Virus record (IMG/VR): IMGVR_UViG_3300006789_000026
Span: 1 to 58,103 of that record
Origin: a virus
DNA length: 58,103 nt
Strand: one strand, 5' to 3'
Shown here in pieces: positions 54,630-58,103 of this stretch; position 1 is the stretch's first letter, and each line of letters opens with the position of its first letter. The notes below the pieces were generated by a model. That model saw nothing but the letters and a program-made list of their open reading frames with translations. It did not search any database and was not told where the DNA came from. The translations under genes were made by a program, and so were the position numbers.

Positions 54630-55425
54630 GAAAAGAAATACCGCTTTTCTTTACGAATGTCTTATAAAAGAAATGACAAAGGCAATCGTACGAAAGGACG
54701 AGACCACAAAACAAACGGTGGTTGAGATTCTAAAGAACAACTTCTCAAAAGGATCTCCGTTGTATAATGACTTACAACAATATAAGCAACTGCTTGAGAC
54801 CCAAAGTCTTTCCGAAGAATTTGCAACTCGGTTTATGACCGAAGTTAGAAAGGATTGGAACGAACTCAACAGAAAGGAAATATTCAATTGCCAAACTCAA
54901 CTTATCAAAGAGATGAACGAAACTATTTCTTCAAACGTTTTTGGAAACTTTATACCCAACTATAAAAATATAGCAACAGTTGGCTCGTATTTCTATTCTA
55001 AGGGCTCCAAACCTAAGACTAGGCTGTTGATAGAGGATAGAGTAAAGACCCTTGTTGTTTCTCAACCTAGGGCCCTTAAAAGCGAAGAAATGAAAACCCT
55101 TGATAGTTTGACTTATAACACTTTCATAAATAAGTTCAATGAAACATATCAACACACACTCAGAGATGAACAGAGAGGTTTATTAACAAACTATATCACA
55201 TCGTTCTCCGATAATGGCTTGGGACTCAAATCATTTATGAACGAAGAACTTGGAAGACTGAAGAGTGAGATCCAAGCACTTTCTGAATCTAACTACGGAG
55301 ATAAACTCATTCAAGTTAAAGAAAAGCTTGAAAATTTTTCAAAGCAACCAATAACAGAAAACATGGTCAAGGATGTGTTTTATATCCAAGACCTACTTGC
55401 GGAGATCAGCAAAAATGAAAGTTAA
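54616..55425 (+). CDS. Hypothetical head-region protein, 269 aa
   Basis: The product starts with MKHNKKRNTAFLYECLIKEM and is almost wholly helical and charged, with a segment NVFGNFIPNYKNIATVGSYF near residues 112-131. I do not recognise the family. Location between portal and protease genes is where T4 carries the small prohead-core proteins gp67 and gp68, but size and sequence do not match them. A head-assembly or core role is an inference. It overlaps the portal gene by 14 bases and the next gene by 11 bases. Confidence 0.68.
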   Translation: MKHNKKRNTAFLYECLIKEMTKAIVRKDETTKQTVVEILKNNFSKGSPLYNDLQQYKQLLETQSLSEEFATRFMTEVRKDWNELNRKEIFNCQTQLIKEMNETISSNVFGNFIPNYKNIATVGSYFYSKGSKPKTRLLIEDRVKTLVVSQPRALKSEEMKTLDSLTYNTFINKFNETYQHTLRDEQRGLLTNYITSFSDNGLGLKSFMNEELGRLKSEIQALSESNYGDKLIQVKEKLENFSKQPITENMVKDVFYIQDLLAEISKNES

Positions 55426-56017
55426 AATACTACCACCAGAAGATATCGTAACAATAGACATAGACAGAACCATCAACGTTAAGATTAAACCAACCATAAG
55501 TGTCGAGATCAAAAACTCAAACAAAAAGCGTATTGATTTTAAAATGAATATGAGAAAGGCTTTAAATGGAGATCTTATGATATTTGATCACAAGGATATT
55601 GACATTATTGTAATGACTGAAAAAAAGAAGGTTGTTGCTTTTGCAAAAGATCTGATGTCTGAAGTTGTTTATGGAGCAGAGTCTAGACTTATGGAACACC
55701 TTAGACGCTCAGGAGTTATCGAATATGATTCAATTCAGGGTGGAAATGTTTACGGCTCACTAGAAGGAAAACTTCACGAAGCAACAGAGAGAGATGCATT
55801 AAAAACAGTTGTTTTCCAAATATCTGAGTGGATGAAAGATGAGCTTCCATATATTGAAGCCTCAAAGGGTCACGACGAACAGATGGAAGATGCTCTAATA
55901 AAACCAGATGGTGAAAATTCAACCGAGCTTGGAGAGATTCCGCATGAAGATGAAAAGGGTTCGATCAAGCAAAGAGGTATGTTTTCTCCATATTTCTATG
56001 GAAGGTACACTTACTAA
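55415..56017 (+). CDS. Hypothetical head-region protein, 200 aa
   Basis: The open frame reaches 55373, but the ATG at 55415 (MKVKILPPEDIVTIDIDRTI) has GGAG ten bases upstream and gives the natural beta-rich start, so it is preferred. The first ~85 residues form strands (INVKIKPTISVEIKNSNKKR), followed by helices (RLMEHLRRSGVIEYDSIQGG) and an acidic C-terminus that ends in GMFSPYFYGRYTY. Family unknown. The position inside the head gene cluster suggests a prohead or core protein. It overlaps the next gene by one base (TAATG). Confidence 0.65.
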   Translation: MKVKILPPEDIVTIDIDRTINVKIKPTISVEIKNSNKKRIDFKMNMRKALNGDLMIFDHKDIDIIVMTEKKKVVAFAKDLMSEVVYGAESRLMEHLRRSGVIEYDSIQGGNVYGSLEGKLHEATERDALKTVVFQISEWMKDELPYIEASKGHDEQMEDALIKPDGENSTELGEIPHEDEKGSIKQRGMFSPYFYGRYTY

Positions 56018-56754
56018 TGAAACTTATAATGGAAAGTTGGAGGAAGTTCTTGACAGAGAGTCCTCTCTATGATTACGAACCAGAAAAATTTGGATCCTTG
56101 TCTCTTTATCATGAGGATAATGGCGACAACGGAGAACTGGTGTTATATCACATGATGCCAACAATTGTGGACAATGGAATGTACATTGTTGGATACTTGA
56201 GTTATGATGAGACACAAGAACCTTGTATTCCAAAAACTTATCAAATAGGCGGAGTCTATGTCGAAGAAGAGGCAAGAGGGAAAGGTTTTTCCAAAATGCT
56301 TTATGATATTATGTTTACGGTAGCAAAAGACAAGGGCTACGGTGTAACATCGGATCATTCATTTGGTACCACTGATGTTGCAAAAGAGAAAGTGTGGAAT
56401 AAGATAGAGGCAGAAGATGCAGCTTACAGGAAAAGAGAGACAGATCAGGGAAACTTCAAATTTGATTACAACAACAGTACACCAGATGATCCTAACGATG
56501 ATTGTGATGTTGGGGTATATGATAAACCTGAAGAGTTAGCGACTGACCATTCTTTTGAAAAAGAAGACACATCACAGAGTGAACAGACCTATAGAAATTT
56601 AATAAGAAACCACTTGCTAAATATAAGATATTTAAAGTCCGGGAAGGATATGAAATGGTTGGAAGGTCAACTATCGGACAGAGGCTCAACAGGTTTTTCA
56701 GATGCATATAGTGCAGAATTAGCAAAAGAGAAAGGTCGATATGACACTTATTAA
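56017..56754 (+). CDS. GNAT-like acetyltransferase with N-terminal MESWRKFLTES segment
   Basis: The 245-residue protein has a GNAT-type acetyl-CoA site near residues 76-100: QIGGVYVEEEARGKGFSKML, where RGKG is the pyrophosphate-binding loop, followed by a helix and SDHSFGTTDVAKEKVWNKIE. The N-terminus MKLIMESWRKFLTES includes W-R-K-F-L-T-E, which fits the T4 gp21 rule (L-x-E) and resembles the N-terminus of the 42896 protein. The C-terminal ~100 residues are charged and helical. Substrate unknown. The gene stands in the head cluster, so a capsid-internal or host-modifying enzyme is possible. Start may also be ATG 56029. Confidence 0.7.
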   Translation: MKLIMESWRKFLTESPLYDYEPEKFGSLSLYHEDNGDNGELVLYHMMPTIVDNGMYIVGYLSYDETQEPCIPKTYQIGGVYVEEEARGKGFSKMLYDIMFTVAKDKGYGVTSDHSFGTTDVAKEKVWNKIEAEDAAYRKRETDQGNFKFDYNNSTPDDPNDDCDVGVYDKPEELATDHSFEKEDTSQSEQTYRNLIRNHLLNIRYLKSGKDMKWLEGQLSDRGSTGFSDAYSAELAKEKGRYDTY

Positions 56755-57109
56755 TATGGAGATGGATTTGTTATATTTTATTTTAACTGCTTATGGCTTA
56801 ACACAGATCTTGGTTTATTCCAAGGTATTTGAAAAAGTAAGACCTGCACGAGACCAATGGGGTCTTATCGGTTATATGGCCAACTGCTCAATGTGTATGG
56901 GCTTTTGGGTTGGTATGTTTTTGTTTTTCATAAACGGATTTACGGAACTATTTACATTTGATTATAATATAGGTAATATGTTTGTCTGTGGATGGATATC
57001 TTCTGGTACTTCTTATTTTCTTTCAATGTTGTTGAATGATGAAGGACTAAAGGTTCAAGGAAATAAAACAACATGTAACTGTGCAACAAAACAGAGAGGT
57101 GAGTTATGA
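56741..57109 (+). CDS. Small polytopic membrane protein (DUF1360-like)
   Basis: The 122-residue product has three hydrophobic segments: LLYFILTAYGLTQILVYSK, GFWVGMFLFFINGFTELF and MFVCGWISSGTSYFLSML. Between the first two stands NCSMCMGFWVG, a Cys-x-x-Cys motif at a membrane edge that is the hallmark of the DUF1360-like family of phage and bacterial membrane proteins. Function is unknown. The start at 56741 overlaps the acetyltransferase stop and has GAAAGG upstream. A later ATG (56756) lacks such a site. Confidence 0.7.
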   Translation: MTLINMEMDLLYFILTAYGLTQILVYSKVFEKVRPARDQWGLIGYMANCSMCMGFWVGMFLFFINGFTELFTFDYNIGNMFVCGWISSGTSYFLSMLLNDEGLKVQGNKTTCNCATKQRGEL

Positions 57110-57159
57110 TGAAAAAATGGATGTTACAACCAGTTCGTCGTTGCTGCTCAGGTAGCTGA
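57106..57159 (+). CDS. Candidate 17-residue ORF with its own ribosome binding site
   Basis: ATGATG at 57106-57111 follows GAGAGGTGAG and opens a short frame (MMKKWMLQPVRRCCSGS) that stops at 57159. It overlaps the membrane protein's TGA by four bases. The peptide is basic with a Cys pair. Nothing shows that it is made. It may instead be a leader that influences the protease gene 37 bases downstream. Confidence 0.35.
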   Translation: MMKKWMLQPVRRCCSGS

Positions 57160-57179
57160 CTCAGGCGGGTGACGCCCGT
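57148..57179 (+). other. GC-rich leader before the protease gene with two small hairpins
   Basis: TCAG at 57148-57151 pairs with CTGA at 57156-57159 (loop GTAG), and CGGG at 57166-57169 pairs with CCCG at 57175-57178 (loop TGACG), with one G-T wobble outside. CTCAGG occurs twice (57147 and 57160). The stretch is GC-rich compared with its surroundings and has no T-run, so it is not a standard terminator. It may control ribosome access to the protease start. Confidence 0.4.
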
Positions 57180-57195
57180 ATATTTGGAGATTTAA

Positions 57196-57822
57196 ATGAG
57201 TAAACAATTATTAACAGAATTTTTTGAACTGTGTCCGAACGGACGCTGTCTTGATCTACTGAGTGAGAGACAAAAGAAAGAAGTAATCGAGAACGGTGCC
57301 GTATATCTTACCGGTCGTATTCAAACAGCAGGAAAGAAGAACGGAAACGGACGAGTTTATCCAAAGAAAGTTCTGGAGAAAGAAATAAATAACTATCAAA
57401 AAATAGTGAAAGACAGCAGAGCAACAGGCGAACTAGATCATCCTGATGATTCTGTCATCAACCTTAAGAACGTATCACATTTGATTGTTGAGTGCTGGTG
57501 GCAAGGAAATGATGTCATGGGAAAGATCAAGGTTCTTGATACTCCATCTGGTCGTATCCTTAAAGACCTTATCAACGCTGGTGTCAAACTAGGAATATCT
57601 TCGCGTGGACTTGGTTCTGTGAATGAAGATATGAACGGACAGTCTGTTGTTGCTGAGGATTTTCAATTAATCTGCTTTGATATCGTATCAGAGCCCTCGA
57701 CCCCCGGCGCTTATTTAAATACGGGCGTAAGCACTGCTGCTGTTTCTGTAGGTATGAATGAATCGTTACAAAATAGAGAGCAGAAGATAGAAAACATTAT
57801 TCAAGATATCTTGAAGGGGTAA
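57196..57822 (+). CDS. gp21: Prohead core protease, T4 gp21-like (S77 family)
   Basis: The 208-residue protein has the herpes/T4-type prohead protease pattern: RIQTAGKKNGNGRVYPKKVL, GELDHP (His82 of the catalytic set), then VKLGISSRGLGS (catalytic Ser near residue 135-136) and QLICFDIVSEPSTPGA. T4 gp21 has 212 residues. The enzyme cuts scaffold and internal proteins after L-x-E or I-x-E during head maturation, and also cuts itself. The N-terminus here contains LLTEFF, a possible self-site. The gene lies downstream of the portal as in T4, with TTGGAG before its ATG. Confidence 0.92.
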   Translation: MSKQLLTEFFELCPNGRCLDLLSERQKKEVIENGAVYLTGRIQTAGKKNGNGRVYPKKVLEKEINNYQKIVKDSRATGELDHPDDSVINLKNVSHLIVECWWQGNDVMGKIKVLDTPSGRILKDLINAGVKLGISSRGLGSVNEDMNGQSVVAEDFQLICFDIVSEPSTPGAYLNTGVSTAAVSVGMNESLQNREQKIENIIQDILKG

Positions 57823-57827
57823 AGAAA

Positions 57828-58103
57828 ATGAAAATTACAAAACACAAATTAACACAAATCATCCAAGAAGAAGTCAGAGCAGTGCAGGAATCATGGGGCC
57901 AAACCCGCAACCCCTTCGCCGCCCGGGCCCACACATCCGCTGTCAACAAAAGCGCGAGCCTGCCGTGGACAATGCGCTTAGGCCCGGATAAGGTCGAATA
58001 CCTGACAAATCTCCTTAGTAGCTTTATCACCGCGCTAGCTAACTGGGAAGATGACTCTGCTGAGGCTAAAGCTGAAGGGCTTCAAAAAAAGATCGATGAT
58101 CTA
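57828..58103 (+). CDS. Protein with shared MKITxxQLKQIIKEE-type N-terminus, member 5 (3' end outside window)
   Basis: The frame is open to the window end and shows 92 residues. It begins MKITKHKLTQIIQEEVRAVQ, the shared peptide with Q replacing K before EE. Codons after the peptide change abruptly to GC-rich choices (57889 to about 58005: residues SWGQTRNPFAARAHTSAVNK and onward), then AT-rich use resumes. In T4, the gene after gp21 is gp22, the major scaffold. This position and the predicted helical payload fit a scaffold or core protein, but the length is unknown. Confidence 0.7.
   Translation, partial: MKITKHKLTQIIQEEVRAVQESWGQTRNPFAARAHTSAVNKSASLPWTMRLGPDKVEYLTNLLSSFITALANWEDDSAEAKAEGLQKKIDDL

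Noticed and set aside
57160-57180. GC hairpin before the protease as an intrinsic terminator
   Set aside because: The stem is only four or five base pairs and is followed by TATATTTGG rather than a T-run.
57797-58030. 77-codon open frame on the minus strand
   Set aside because: It lies opposite the MKIT-type gene 5 and the protease end, has no ribosome binding site evidence and arises from the GC-rich stretch. Coding direction in the window is uniformly plus.
1-58103. tRNA genes, CRISPR arrays, insertion sequences, integrase or attachment sites
   Set aside because: I looked for cloverleaf-like GC-rich islands, regularly spaced repeats, terminal inverted repeats and transposase or integrase motifs and saw none. 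A tRNA search program was not available to confirm.

Overview
The window is a continuous, AT-rich block from a tailed bacteriophage genome. Every supported gene lies on the + strand, most neighbours overlap or nearly touch, and no gap exceeds about 65 bases. The diagnostic genes are those of a contractile-tailed phage of the wide T4-like group: gp25-like and gp6-like baseplate wedge proteins, a gp17-like large terminase, a gp20-like portal, a gp21-like prohead protease and a gp55-like late sigma factor. The host cannot be read from the sequence. A marine Gram-negative host is plausible but is an inference from general resemblance.

Layout. 1-2290: the 3' end of a dTDP-glucose 4,6-dehydratase-like gene, three small proteins (one zinc ribbon, one membrane-anchored), the gp55-like sigma factor and a small helical protein. 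2277-16521: baseplate block with an M15-peptidase hub-like protein, a conserved structural protein, a giant 2764-residue protein, gp25, gp6 and a DNRLRE-like protein. 16508-42330: adhesion or tail-periphery block with two giant LamG-like proteins (3306 and 1988 residues), a very basic 1069-residue protein, and several probable virion proteins forming two sets of paralogues. 42332-48200: DNA metabolism block (RuvC-like nuclease, primase, and a single-chain Mre11-Rad50 fusion), three of its genes preceded by near-consensus sigma70 promoters. 48212-51084: small overlapping genes, including a possible lysis cassette. 51091-58103: packaging and head block (terminase, portal, unknown proteins, a GNAT-like acetyltransferase, a membrane protein, the prohead protease, and a gene cut by the window end).

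The most striking unexplained pattern is a set of five otherwise unrelated small proteins that share one N-terminal peptide of about 15 residues, ending in a sequence that fits the known T4 prohead protease cleavage rule. A second, different N-terminal peptide of the same style occurs on the acetyltransferase and on one unknown protein. Together with the protease gene this suggests a capsid-targeting system that loads several proteins into the head. This is a hypothesis. Other notable points are the fused Mre11-Rad50, a 12-bp perfect hairpin at the end of the giant baseplate-region gene, an intergenic CTATTTA motif that may be the late promoter or a processing signal, a possibly leaderless RuvC mRNA, and a sharp GC rise inside the last gene just after its shared N-terminal peptide.
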